From assembly GCA_900114405.1 (NCBI GenBank), contig FOSY01000005.1, positions 1-64,000 of the forward strand: 64,000 nt of DNA, written 5' to 3'. Position numbers and translations under genes: made by a program. This DNA is from Lachnospiraceae bacterium KH1T2 (GTDB lineage: Bacteria; Bacillota; Clostridia; Lachnospirales; Lachnospiraceae). Positions 37,235 to 46,188 of the stretch are shown piece by piece. A model generated the notes under the pieces. That model was not told where the DNA came from. It worked only from the letters and a program-made list of their open reading frames with translations, and did no database searches. The stretch's first letter is position 1. Each line of letters begins with the position of its first letter.

Positions 37235-38980
37235 TCATTTACCCAACTCTGCTGCTTCCTTACGTGCCTCAGTCTGGTCTTTTGCATTTTGCATATCTAT
37301 CTTAAGACAATCATCAAATCCAAGTCCCTTTGCAGTCTTGATCATTTCCTTTTTATAATTTTCAAACTCTGCATCTGATTTTGCAAATATCATTTTCCAT
37401 GATCCATCTACGATCGTTGTCTTAACCTGTGCTCTGATAGTAGATATATTTGAATCTTCAGCCGGTGTTGTATATGCTGACCCCGGAGCTACCCCAAGCA
37501 TATCATTTTTCTTAAGGTATTCCATTGTAGTTCTTGCGCCATCCATATGCTCACTCCAGTCACGCTGAAGAGGTGTCTCTGCATCAGCAAGGTAGCTGTC
37601 CCATGTTGTATAGTCATACTTAGCGCCGCCTGCATCAGCATCAGGATCACTTAAATTTACACACTGGAAATTCAGCGCTGATACACCATCTTTCCAGCTT
37701 CCTCCGCCCCACTCATCAGGTACATCTACACTGTTGCTTGGAAGTGCTTTTTTACCGAACTCTGTCAGATAAGGCTTTCCTTCATCGTCAAGATCCCATG
37801 TAAGTCCTTTTGGTCCTGCAGAGCCATTTCCCTGCTCATTACATTCAACACCTTCAGGTGTGTACAGCCACTCTATGAAATCTGCTATCCTCTGCGGATC
37901 TTCTGCCTGACTTCCTATTGCTATAGCCCTGTTTGTATCGCCAAGCGGATGTGCGCCATATGAGAATATCTTCATATCCTTTATCGGGATCATCTCATAT
38001 CCCTTACCTTCTGCAACATTATCAACTGTATTAAAATAGCTCTTTGAAGCCCATGGCCATGGACAGAATAATATCTTTCCTTCGCTGTACTTTGAGCTCA
38101 TTATATCAAAATTCTGTGTAGTAGAATCCGGATCAACCAATCCTCTTTTATTTGCTTCATAAAAAAGCCTTAACACATCAAGATATGGTGACTTCTCATC
38201 AAGGATACTTATGTCTTCTGAACCATCAAACTTTGATAATACAAAGCCAAGCTCATCATAACCATACATACAGCATGGCTGCTTTGCATTATTCATCATA
38301 TTGCCATCCCAGTCTTTGAAGAATGACATTGCATAGATGTCATCTTTTCCTTCCTTTTCCCTTGCAAGCTTCTGCATTTTTTCAAGCATGTCCAAAAGCC
38401 CGTCAAGATCTTTCACTTCAGGATAGCCAAGCTCTGCATAATAGTCCCATCTTACATAAGGTCCGAATGTTGGCTCTGTGCTTTCTCCAGGCTCTGTCGC
38501 CGGGTCGGTAGAAACACTGTATGGCATTGCATAGATACCGTCATGTCCTTCATTTGCCGCATCTATAGCATCCTTATAAGTATCGAGTACTTCTTTTCCT
38601 TTCAAGTAGTCCGACATATCTATAACAAGACCGGAATCTATCAGATCATCCAATCTGCCATTTGTCGTACCCACAAGTATAAGATCCCCCAGATCACCTG
38701 CCGCTGTTCTCGTCTGATACAGCGTATCACCGCCGCCTGCTACATTCGGTGCAATGATGTTTAACTTGATATTGAACTTATCCTTGATAACCTTCGCGAA
38801 CCACCCTGTCTGCTCACCATTATAGTTTGCAAAGTCATCATAAACGTCCAGTATTAATTCCTTACTGTAATCACCGCCTGCACTTGCCACATCAGCAGCC
38901 TTACTTTCAGCCCCACAACCAGAAAGCAGCGATGCTGCCATGATACCTGACAGCGCTAAGCACCCCAATCTTCTTTTCAT
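37235..38980 (-). CDS. sugar ABC transporter substrate-binding lipoprotein (LplA-like)
   Basis: A 581-residue binding lipoprotein: signal peptide with lipobox LLSGC (Cys22) and a two-lobed body with the family's aromatic-rich sites (WVY/W-rich PYVRWDYYAELGYPEV region, FCPWPWASKSYF). Third gene of a transporter operon placed convergent with the YesMN system and near the GH31-GH3-GH29-esterase operon. The likely ligand is a xyloglucan-derived oligosaccharide, by context. No ATPase gene accompanies it. Confidence 0.9.
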   Translation of the reverse strand: MKRRLGCLALSGIMAASLLSGCGAESKAADVASAGGDYSKELILDVYDDFANYNGEQTGWFAKVIKDKFNIKLNIIAPNVAGGGDTLYQTRTAAGDLGDLILVGTTNGRLDDLIDSGLVIDMSDYLKGKEVLDTYKDAIDAANEGHDGIYAMPYSVSTDPATEPGESTEPTFGPYVRWDYYAELGYPEVKDLDGLLDMLEKMQKLAREKEGKDDIYAMSFFKDWDGNMMNNAKQPCCMYGYDELGFVLSKFDGSEDISILDEKSPYLDVLRLFYEANKRGLVDPDSTTQNFDIMSSKYSEGKILFCPWPWASKSYFNTVDNVAEGKGYEMIPIKDMKIFSYGAHPLGDTNRAIAIGSQAEDPQRIADFIEWLYTPEGVECNEQGNGSAGPKGLTWDLDDEGKPYLTEFGKKALPSNSVDVPDEWGGGSWKDGVSALNFQCVNLSDPDADAGGAKYDYTTWDSYLADAETPLQRDWSEHMDGARTTMEYLKKNDMLGVAPGSAYTTPAEDSNISTIRAQVKTTIVDGSWKMIFAKSDAEFENYKKEMIKTAKGLGFDDCLKIDMQNAKDQTEARKEAAELGK

Positions 38981-39010
38981 TACTCTTCTCCTTTACATGA
39001 TCATATTTTA

Positions 39011-39952
39011 TCATCCTTTGACAGAACCTATCATGATTCCTTTCACAAAAAATCTCTGGAACAGCGGATAAATGCAAAGTATCGGCAAAACAACAATGAC
39101 TGACACCGTCATTTGGATAGATGTAGACGTCTGCTGCGTTGCAAGAGTTGCCGCATTCATTCCCTGCATACCGGAATTTCTGACCATTGCTGCCAAAGAA
39201 CTTGCCTGATTAATATATGTATAAAGCAGATACTGAAGCGAGTACAGCTTCTGATCTGTTATATATATCAAAGTATCCTGATAGCTGTTCCATTGTCCGA
39301 CTGCAGAAAATATCGCAACTGTGGCAAGTATCGGTGTACACACCGGAAGGGTAATCTGCCAGAATCTTCTGAAAACTCCTGCACCGTCGATCTCCGCTGC
39401 TTCCTGCAATGATCTTGGCAATGATTCTATATATGTTTTTACAAGTATGATGTTGAAAGGCTGAACTATCCCCGGTATGATATATACCCAAAATGTATTT
39501 GTCAGCCCAAGAGTTTTCATGGTAATGAACATTGGGATCAACCCGGCATTAAAATACATGATTATGACCACATATCTGTACCAGAATTTTCTCTTCCACA
39601 TTCTCTCCTGAGTGAACATATATCCCAAAAATGCAGTAGCCATGACAGTAGTGGCTGTACCTATCACCGTCTTTGCTATAGAGACGATCACCGCTGTTCC
39701 AAGGCCGTTAAGCGAAAGCAGAGCTTTGTAATTTTCAAAATGAATCCCTTTCGGAAGTAAGATCACTTTTCCGGCTGCTGACAGATCATTAGCACTTATT
39801 GTATTAATGATCATATAGTAAAAGGGATAAATACATATCAGTGTAAAAATTCCAAACAGAGTATAATTTATTACTGAAAATATCTTATCACCTGTTGAAG
39901 ATCTGTAAATCGCGCCTAAAGAACCATCCTTACTTTTCTTTTTACTCATCAT
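39011..39952 (-). CDS. sugar ABC transporter permease (LplC/MalG-like)
   Basis: A 313-residue membrane protein with six spans and EAA loop LQEAAEIDGAG; ends with the family tail GIMIGSVKG. RBS GAGGAGT before two adjacent ATG codons, so it may start one residue later. Second gene of the transporter operon, 14 bases after the first permease. Confidence 0.92.
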   Translation of the reverse strand: MMSKKKSKDGSLGAIYRSSTGDKIFSVINYTLFGIFTLICIYPFYYMIINTISANDLSAAGKVILLPKGIHFENYKALLSLNGLGTAVIVSIAKTVIGTATTVMATAFLGYMFTQERMWKRKFWYRYVVIIMYFNAGLIPMFITMKTLGLTNTFWVYIIPGIVQPFNIILVKTYIESLPRSLQEAAEIDGAGVFRRFWQITLPVCTPILATVAIFSAVGQWNSYQDTLIYITDQKLYSLQYLLYTYINQASSLAAMVRNSGMQGMNAATLATQQTSTSIQMTVSVIVVLPILCIYPLFQRFFVKGIMIGSVKG

Positions 39953-39966
39953 CTGACTCCTCTATA

Positions 39967-40875
39967 TTAAATGATAGTTTCTCCTCTCACTCCCTTGGAA
40001 ACAAGATTACATACCGTCAAAAGTGCCACTGAAATAACACTCTTCAGCATACTGATAGCAGTTGCCAGCGAATAACTGCTTCCTGTCATACCGATATTGT
40101 AAACATAAAGATCAAGTACCTGTATGTGTTCTTTATTAAATGAATTTTGAAATACATAGTATTGATCCATACCATTATTCAGGAAATTAGAAACTGCCAT
40201 CATCAGCATTACAAAAAATGTCGGCATAAGCTCCGGGATAGTGATATATCTCATCTTCTGAAATCTTCCGGCACCATCTATGCTCGCGGCCTCATATAAT
40301 TCCTGATCGATACCGGCTATAGAGGAAAGGTAGATTATCGATCCCCAGCCCAAACCTTTCCACATGCTCCAAAGTACCATTTTTAAGTATGTGTAAGAAT
40401 CGCTGTCCAAAAACTTCACAGGTTCTTTAAGTATCCCTAAATTCATCAAGACGTAATTCACCATTCCTCCTGATGAAAAGAGTGCAAATGCAACAGAAAA
40501 TACAAGTACCCAGCTTATGAAGTTCGGAAGTGTTGTAAATGTCTGTACAAAAGTCCGGAATTTTTTATTTTTGATCTCATTTAAGAATATTGCGAAAAAC
40601 AGCGGTAATATAGACGTTGCTATGCCAAGTATGCTCATCGCAAATGTATTCTTCATTACCTGTATAAGCTGTGAGACCTGTGTTTCATTCGAAAAAAGCA
40701 TTTCAAACCAATGCAGCCCGACAAATTCACATTTCGATAGCGGTCTCGGCGGCTTATAATCATAGAATGCATATATCCAGCCATGGAGTGGAAAATATGA
40801 AAATAAAAATACCAACACCATGAATGGCAGTATCCACAGAAAATACTTAAACCCTGTTACTTTTTTTGTGCTCAT
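39967..40875 (-). CDS. sugar ABC transporter permease (LplB-like)
   Basis: A 302-residue permease with about six spans and EAA loop ELYEAASIDGAG. The ATG at 40875 follows AGGAGA; a longer frame to 40905 lacks an RBS. First gene of the operon. The gap 40876-41154 is A/T-rich; apart from the partial operator-like CTCTATAATCA it holds nothing I can assign. Confidence 0.92.
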   Translation of the reverse strand: MSTKKVTGFKYFLWILPFMVLVFLFSYFPLHGWIYAFYDYKPPRPLSKCEFVGLHWFEMLFSNETQVSQLIQVMKNTFAMSILGIATSILPLFFAIFLNEIKNKKFRTFVQTFTTLPNFISWVLVFSVAFALFSSGGMVNYVLMNLGILKEPVKFLDSDSYTYLKMVLWSMWKGLGWGSIIYLSSIAGIDQELYEAASIDGAGRFQKMRYITIPELMPTFFVMLMMAVSNFLNNGMDQYYVFQNSFNKEHIQVLDLYVYNIGMTGSSYSLATAISMLKSVISVALLTVCNLVSKGVRGETII

Positions 40876-41154
40876 AATATTTTCTCCTATTATACTTATT
40901 TGCATGGCTTAAACTATGCACCATGATGAATCAGTGTTATGAGTTATCATCCTGTAAAACTTATATTTATACTAGCATTCACTCTTTTTTCTAAATACTT
41001 GAAAAATCAGTTGTGATCTTACGCAAAATTTCTATTTTTATCTTTTTTATCTCTATAATCACTAATTCTCATTGCAGTTTATATTTAATTTTTCATGTAT
41101 TTAATCAAACACAATGTATTTAACATTATTAGCATAAAAAAGGAGATCTAACTT

Positions 41155-41754
41155 ATGAAAATAAAAGCATCCATATTAGATTTTATTAATTCTGCCTGTA
41201 ATTTCATAGCTTTGAATATTGTATTTGTCTTAAGCTGCATACCTCTTATTACTATAGGTACAGCGCTTATATCTCTTTACTCTGTAACTATGAAGGAAGC
41301 ACGCGGCGAATATGGTTATCTGGTAAGAACCTACCTGCATGAATTCAAAAATAATATAAGAACAGGGATAAAGTTATTTTTCATATACTCTATCCCTTCC
41401 GCAATTTTAATATTTAACTTTTTCTTTTGGAAAAATATCGGCACAGTCGCAGCCAGTATTATGATCGTGCTTATCACTGCTGCAATGCTTGTGCTGATTT
41501 TCTCTTCTTCCTATGCTTTTGCACTCTCGGCAAGGTTCAGCAATACCCTAAAGCAGACTGTCATTAACTCTATCGGGATCGCATTTGCTAACATCAGATA
41601 TACTACCCTGCTCCTGATCGCAGATATCTTCTTTTTTTCAGCCGCCTACTTTTCCCATACCTTTAGAATAGCTTTCATATTTATGGGGTTCAGCTTCTTG
41701 GCATATATCCGCTCATTCATATTTATCAGGATATTTAAGCCATTTGAAGTTTAA
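41155..41754 (+). CDS. YesL-like DUF624 membrane protein
   Basis: A 199-residue membrane protein with about five hydrophobic segments. The start, with LDFINSACNFIALNIVFVLSC and later IPLITIGTALISLY, is characteristic of DUF624/YesL, a family that regularly sits with YesMN two-component systems and LplABC transporters. Its function is not established. RBS AAAGGAG. Divergent from the transporter operon. Confidence 0.85.
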   Translation: MKIKASILDFINSACNFIALNIVFVLSCIPLITIGTALISLYSVTMKEARGEYGYLVRTYLHEFKNNIRTGIKLFFIYSIPSAILIFNFFFWKNIGTVAASIMIVLITAAMLVLIFSSSYAFALSARFSNTLKQTVINSIGIAFANIRYTTLLLIADIFFFSAAYFSHTFRIAFIFMGFSFLAYIRSFIFIRIFKPFEV

Positions 41755-41815
41755 AAAGACAAAAGGCCGTGTTTCCACGACCCTTGCCCTTACCTGCCGC
41801 GACTTTCGCCACAGC
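41755..41815 (-). terminator. PTS operon terminator region with two GAAA-loop hairpins
   Basis: On the minus strand, first GCTGTGGC-GAAA-GTCGCGGC (41796-41815, several G-U pairs), then GGTCGTG-GAAA-CACGGCC (41765-41782) followed by TTTTGTCTTTTT. The second hairpin with its T-run is a good terminator for the PTS genes; the first is an extra structured element about 35 bases past the IID stop codon. Confidence 0.75.
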
Positions 41816-41848
41816 TCTTTGGTAATAAATGTTTGATTTATGAAAGTG

Positions 41849-42685
41849 TTAGTATGAGAGACCCGGGTTAAAGAATCCAACTACTACGCCGACAAAGGCA
41901 ATAACTACAAGAAGAAGCATTACTTTGATAGGATTGAGCTGCTTCTTAGCCATAAGCCACCAGCAGAAGATTACAACGATTGCTGTAAGGAGACCCGGAT
42001 ATACGCCATCGAGTTTATCCTGAAGTACCATGTAAGCTTCACCACTTGCATTTGTAAGATGGAAGCTTGTCTTAACGCTTACCCATGTCGCACTTACTGC
42101 ACCGATAACAATACCGCCGAGAGTTGTAACTGCCTCACGGATTGCCATACCTATATCTCCAACCAGATACTCAACTGCCTTAGTACCCATCTTATAACCT
42201 TTGTTATAGATGAACTTCATTCCGAAGTATGCAAAGAGATTCCATACGATCATGTAGAAGATCGCACCCATTGGTGAACCACCATTTGACATACCCATTG
42301 CGATACCGAGGAGGATCGGGATAACTGTACCAACTACAAGTGAATCACCGATACCAGCGATAGGTCCCATAAGACCTGCACGAAGACCATTGATAGTCTC
42401 TGCATCTACTTCATCATTACCGTTTGCTCTAGCTTCTTCGAGTCCGGCTGTTACACCGACGATGATTGCTCCGAGCTGAGGCTCTGTGTTGAAGAATGCA
42501 CGATATGTGTCCATTGCTTCAGCCTTTTTATCCTCATCATCGTAAAGCTCATCTACTACCGGAAGCATAGAGCAAAGGTAACCAAATGTCTGCATGTGTT
42601 CCTGAGAGAAACATGTCAAATTTCCGTAATACCAATTATGAAAAGATTTTGATAATGCCTTTTTTGAAAGCTTTTTCTCTGCCAT
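41849..42685 (-). CDS. PTS mannose/fructose/sorbose-family IID component
   Basis: A 278-residue protein with the IID layout: SFHNWYYGNLTCFSQEHMQTFGY near the N-terminus, GLRAGLMGPIAGIGDSLVVGTV, and C-terminal spans. It forms the membrane translocator with IIC. The ATG at 42685 begins one base after the IIC stop codon; its RBS GAGGAGG is inside the last codons of IIC, so the two are translationally coupled. Sugar specificity cannot be read from sequence. Confidence 0.94.
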   Translation of the reverse strand: MAEKKLSKKALSKSFHNWYYGNLTCFSQEHMQTFGYLCSMLPVVDELYDDEDKKAEAMDTYRAFFNTEPQLGAIIVGVTAGLEEARANGNDEVDAETINGLRAGLMGPIAGIGDSLVVGTVIPILLGIAMGMSNGGSPMGAIFYMIVWNLFAYFGMKFIYNKGYKMGTKAVEYLVGDIGMAIREAVTTLGGIVIGAVSATWVSVKTSFHLTNASGEAYMVLQDKLDGVYPGLLTAIVVIFCWWLMAKKQLNPIKVMLLLVVIAFVGVVVGFFNPGLSY

Positions 42686-42686
42686 T

Positions 42687-43544
42687 TTAGATATCCTCCT
42701 CGTCATCTTCCCAATCGCTGTTTGATGCGTTTGATGCTGCAGGTGCAGCTTTCTTAAGCTGGAGCATCTTTAAGTTGTAGATAAGAATAGCGAACATAGC
42801 TGCAACTACTGTTGCACTTACAAGATTAAGTCCCATTGAAGCTGCAAGTGTGAAACCGAAAAGATAAGGAACGAAATCAAGTACTGATCTTACGATCTGC
42901 TTAAGAAGGATTGCAATACCTACGCAAGGAAGAAGCGCACCAACTGTGAAGAGTGTCTTCATTGGGATTCCATCCATAGGAAGTGATGTCTTAATAAGGT
43001 TTACTACAGGCTCACCAAGGAGACACATAACAACTGTAGGGATCATTGAGAAAATGATGTGTGAGATCCAAGGAAGAACCATATCTACAAGGTAGAGCTT
43101 TTTATACTCTCTATTGTCTACCCATTTCCAACCCATATGCTGCCATACAAGGTTCATTGTTGCTGTACCATAGAAAAGAACTGTTCCGATAGTACCAACC
43201 ATTGTACCGAATGATGTTGCAAGTGCGATACCTTCTGATGAAGATGCATCAAGTCCATAGCTCTTAAGAGCAAGCATTGCAAGCGGGATACCGATGTATG
43301 ATACTGCACGAACGTCAGCTGAAACTGTTCCGCCCGGTGTAACAAGTGCGATGTAAACTACCTGCATGGCACAACCAACAAGGATACCTGTAGGAATATC
43401 GCCAAGAACGATACCACATACGAGTCCACCAATCAATGGACGTCCAAGTGTATAGTTACCGAAGGATGTACCGCCCAGTCCCGGCATACTAGAAAGTGAT
43501 GCAAAAAGACCAAGAATTATTGCCTGAATAATACTGATACTCAT
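42687..43544 (-). CDS. PTS mannose/fructose/sorbose-family IIC component
   Basis: A 285-residue polytopic protein. It has the IIC features of a GxxLGDxxTG stretch (GIVLGDIPTGILVGCAMQ), VTPGGTVSADV and about seven or eight spans, ending in an acidic tail DWEDDEEDI. It binds and moves the sugar during phosphorylation. RBS AAGGAGA. It is 132 bases from IIB, a longer gap than elsewhere in the operon, with a small palindrome between. Confidence 0.94.
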   Translation of the reverse strand: MSISIIQAIILGLFASLSSMPGLGGTSFGNYTLGRPLIGGLVCGIVLGDIPTGILVGCAMQVVYIALVTPGGTVSADVRAVSYIGIPLAMLALKSYGLDASSSEGIALATSFGTMVGTIGTVLFYGTATMNLVWQHMGWKWVDNREYKKLYLVDMVLPWISHIIFSMIPTVVMCLLGEPVVNLIKTSLPMDGIPMKTLFTVGALLPCVGIAILLKQIVRSVLDFVPYLFGFTLAASMGLNLVSATVVAAMFAILIYNLKMLQLKKAAPAASNASNSDWEDDEEDI

Positions 43545-43612
43545 TGTCTTCTCCTTAAATTATAAATGTTTTTGGGGAACCATCCGGAACACTTAAGAGT
43601 CATACTTATAGG

Positions 43613-43627
43613 TCTGTCCCGGACAGG
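43613..43627 (-). other. intercistronic hairpin between IIB and IIC genes
   Basis: CTGTCC-GGGACAG palindrome (43614-43626) in the 132-base gap, without a T-run. It may be an RNA-processing or stability element that sets different levels of cytoplasmic (IIA, IIB) and membrane (IIC, IID) parts. Confidence 0.4.
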
Positions 43628-43676
43628 TTTTCATTTATAGCAAATGAATCTTACAATTCACTACTACGCTTAATTT

Positions 43677-44171
43677 TTAGAAGCCAAACTGACCTCTGAA
43701 CTTCTTCCAGTTACCGATTGCCGTTTCCTTAAGAAGAGCAAACTCAACTTCATAGCCTGCATTTGTGATATCTTCAAGTGCCTGAGCTTCTTCCTGAGTG
43801 ATAGACTGGTTGTTTCCAAGCTTTACAGTACCAGGTCTGTCGTTACATGGTCCGATGATAACTTCCTTTACATCGCTTGGTACAAAGCCTGCATCTACAA
43901 GAATCTTCTTCATGTCGATAGGATTCTTTGTGATTACGAAATAACGAGTATCTGACTCAACTACCTTCTTGCTCTTTGCGATGAATTCATCTACGCCCCA
44001 TACAAATGTCTTCTTATCTGAAGCGCTCTTGTAAGCTGCCTTAAGAACAGGATTAGCTGCTGCTGCATCATTTACTGCGATAAGGCCATCGCAAGGATAC
44101 TCAAGTGACCAACGTGTTACTGTCTGTCCATGAATCATTCTGTCATCGACACGTAAAAAAGTTACTGACAT
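43677..44171 (-). CDS. PTS mannose/fructose/sorbose-family IIB component
   Basis: A 164-residue cytoplasmic phosphocarrier. The N-terminal MSVTFLRVDDRMIHGQ contains the active-site His14 that takes phosphate from IIA and gives it to the sugar. Full family length, good RBS AAGGAGG. Confidence 0.95.
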   Translation of the reverse strand: MSVTFLRVDDRMIHGQTVTRWSLEYPCDGLIAVNDAAAANPVLKAAYKSASDKKTFVWGVDEFIAKSKKVVESDTRYFVITKNPIDMKKILVDAGFVPSDVKEVIIGPCNDRPGTVKLGNNQSITQEEAQALEDITNAGYEVEFALLKETAIGNWKKFRGQFGF

Positions 44172-44192
44172 ATGTTCCTCCTTATATGTACA

Positions 44193-44624
44193 TCAAAGTT
44201 CTTCGTCTTCATCATCGTCAGCTGCGATCTTAAACTCGTGAAGCTGACCCTGTGCTGCTTCAAGAGCTTCTGCAATTACTTCTGATGTTTCTTCATCATC
44301 TTTGCTGAGCACAGTTGTGATAACAAGCGGAAGGTTCATTCCACCAACCATTGTTGTTCTTGGGAGAAGTCCAAGCTCTGCAATTGTGTTTGCAGCAGTT
44401 GAAAGAGGTGAACCTCCAACGATATCTGCAAAAAGAATGATCTCATCGTCTGCCTTTACATCCTTTAAGAGTGTCTTGACATTTTCAGCAAACTCATTTG
44501 CACCCATTCCATCTTTTAAGCTTGTTGCAAGGACATCGCTTCTGTCCTCACCAGCCAGCATACATACTGCACTTCTAAGTCCCTGAGCAAATTCTCCATG
44601 GCTGACTAATACTACATACTTCAT
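44193..44624 (-). CDS. PTS mannose-family IIA component
   Basis: A 143-residue IIA of the mannose family. The N-terminus KYVVLVSHGEFAQGL carries the phosphorylated His9, and FADIVGGSPLSTAANT is the second conserved loop. The acidic tail DDDEDEEL resembles that of IIC. First gene of the operon IIA-IIB-IIC-IID; RBS TGGAGG. Expression is probably controlled by the neighbouring two-component cassette or by a regulator elsewhere; no LevR-type activator is in the window. Confidence 0.95.
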   Translation of the reverse strand: MKYVVLVSHGEFAQGLRSAVCMLAGEDRSDVLATSLKDGMGANEFAENVKTLLKDVKADDEIILFADIVGGSPLSTAANTIAELGLLPRTTMVGGMNLPLVITTVLSKDDEETSEVIAEALEAAQGQLHEFKIAADDDEDEEL

Positions 44625-44640
44625 CTAAAAACCTCCATGT

Positions 44641-44690
44641 TACCTGTAAGTTACTTTGTGTTATTTTGTGTTTTGTTTTTTGTGTGTTTC
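44641..44690 (-). promoter_or_regulatory. C/A-rich leader in front of the PTS operon
   Basis: On the minus strand the leader is nearly free of G and T, with repeats of ACACAAA/AACAAAACACA. A possible -10 box TATAAT lies upstream at 44720-44725. Such an unstructured leader could be a binding site for an RNA-binding protein; no specific factor can be named. Confidence 0.35.
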
Positions 44691-44802
44691 GATGAAATAA
44701 ATATATAAAATTTTTGTAAATTATACAGCTAACAAGCGTCACTAATTTAATGTGAAATGTGTAATAATCAAAACATTACATTTGTCATGTTTTTAAATTT
44801 GA

Positions 44803-44836
44803 CAAAAAAAGATCGACATTCCTGCCGATCTTTATA
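44803..44836 (-). terminator. terminator of the binding-protein/two-component cassette
   Basis: On the minus strand AAAGATCG-GCAGGAATGT-CGATCTTT followed by TTTTG. Confidence 0.92.
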
Positions 44837-44844
44837 AAAGAGCA

Positions 44845-46179
44845 CTATTTAATTTTTTTAAGATAACTGTTTATTCTGCGGTTCCAGATTATCTGTTCCA
44901 TCTGAATATTAGTTTTAGCATCCAATATAGAATTAACTGCAGAGCTCACTTCTGTCTCAGCATCATGATAGCTATTGAACTTTACATCTGTAACGGCATT
45001 TTCCATAGCATATGAGATAACGTCCCTGTCAAGAGTCACACCATAGCTTTCTTTAACATGAGCTGCGATCTGCGGATCTTCCGTTACATTTATAAGAGGT
45101 GATATACCTTCTGAGTAATCAAATATCTTGCTTTGGATCTTTTCAGAAGCTGTGAGTACTTTCATAAACTCCCATGCTTCTTTAGGATTTCTGGTTTCAG
45201 AATACATTGCTACATTCAAAGTATCCAGCCTTGAAATGTTTTTCCCACTTGTGCCGGCGGGCATAGTTGTGTATGACCAGTCAAAGTCTGCATAGTTCTG
45301 TGCACTGAATTCACTAGATATATAAGCGCGGTACTCTGAAAAGAGCATTGGTTCAAAAGCCACACGCCCTTTGTAGAAATCCATTGCAGATGTCACTCTG
45401 CCCTGCGGAAGCTTTGATAACCTTTCCAGAAACAAAATTGCTTCATAAATATTCGCACTGGTGAAATCGCATTCTGTGCCTTTACTGTTAAAAAGTTTCA
45501 CATTGTTTGCAGCGAATGCATCCTGCCAGCCATAGTTGATAACACCATATTGATCTGTGTCTGCCTCCAGCTGACGTCCGACTTTTTCACAAGCGTTATA
45601 GAAGTCTCCCCAGGTCCACTCTTTCCCGCTGAGCTTGACTTCCTTTTCTCTTAATAATGTTTTGTTCACCATCATAAGAGTAGGCGCACATTCATAGGGA
45701 AGGGCATATTGAACATTTTTGTAGCTTCCGCTCTGCAATGTCTTTTTATAAAAGTTTTCGAGATGGAAGTCCTTGTCTTTTTTTATAAATACATTAAGAT
45801 TCATCATTGCCCCAATTTGGGCAAAATTACTAAAGTCATCAGACGGTACAAAAAATACATCGGGCATCTTCCCCTGCGCCATCTGCTCTGCAAGCCATTC
45901 CTGATAATCATCTCTCGTGATTCCGCTTACATACTCAACCTCAACTTCCGGATTTTCCTTCTTATACTCTTCTATCGCTTCATCGAGTATCTTATATGCA
46001 TATCCATTCTGCAAATCCCAATAGCTTCCTGTAAATGCACCTATGACAAGCTTCTTAGTCTTTTTCCTGCCTATCGGCTGGAAATCTGTCGCGATGAAAA
46101 AAGCGATAAGGATCAGCAGACAGCTTAATAAAAGCCTGTATCTCCTCTGAGTCTTTATCTTATTCAGTATTATTTTCAT
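44845..46179 (-). CDS. membrane-anchored extracellular sugar-binding protein
   Basis: A 444-residue solute-binding protein of the UgpB/MalE type. A basic N-terminus and one hydrophobic segment (~14-32) follow; there is no obvious lipobox at its end, so it may be anchored by an uncleaved signal. The body has LVIGAFTGSYWDLQNGYAY, the PDVFFVPSDD loop and WEFMKVLTASEKIQ. No permease genes are adjacent. It follows the response regulator by 9 bases, so it is probably part of the sensing cassette rather than of an ABC importer. Confidence 0.83.
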   Translation of the reverse strand: MKIILNKIKTQRRYRLLLSCLLILIAFFIATDFQPIGRKKTKKLVIGAFTGSYWDLQNGYAYKILDEAIEEYKKENPEVEVEYVSGITRDDYQEWLAEQMAQGKMPDVFFVPSDDFSNFAQIGAMMNLNVFIKKDKDFHLENFYKKTLQSGSYKNVQYALPYECAPTLMMVNKTLLREKEVKLSGKEWTWGDFYNACEKVGRQLEADTDQYGVINYGWQDAFAANNVKLFNSKGTECDFTSANIYEAILFLERLSKLPQGRVTSAMDFYKGRVAFEPMLFSEYRAYISSEFSAQNYADFDWSYTTMPAGTSGKNISRLDTLNVAMYSETRNPKEAWEFMKVLTASEKIQSKIFDYSEGISPLINVTEDPQIAAHVKESYGVTLDRDVISYAMENAVTDVKFNSYHDAETEVSSAVNSILDAKTNIQMEQIIWNRRINSYLKKIK

Positions 46180-46188
46180 GCATTATCC

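Noticed and set aside
44720..44725. TATAAT as a full promoter for the PTS operon
   Set aside because: No acceptable -35 at 15-19 bases, so it is mentioned only as a possible -10 in the leader entry.
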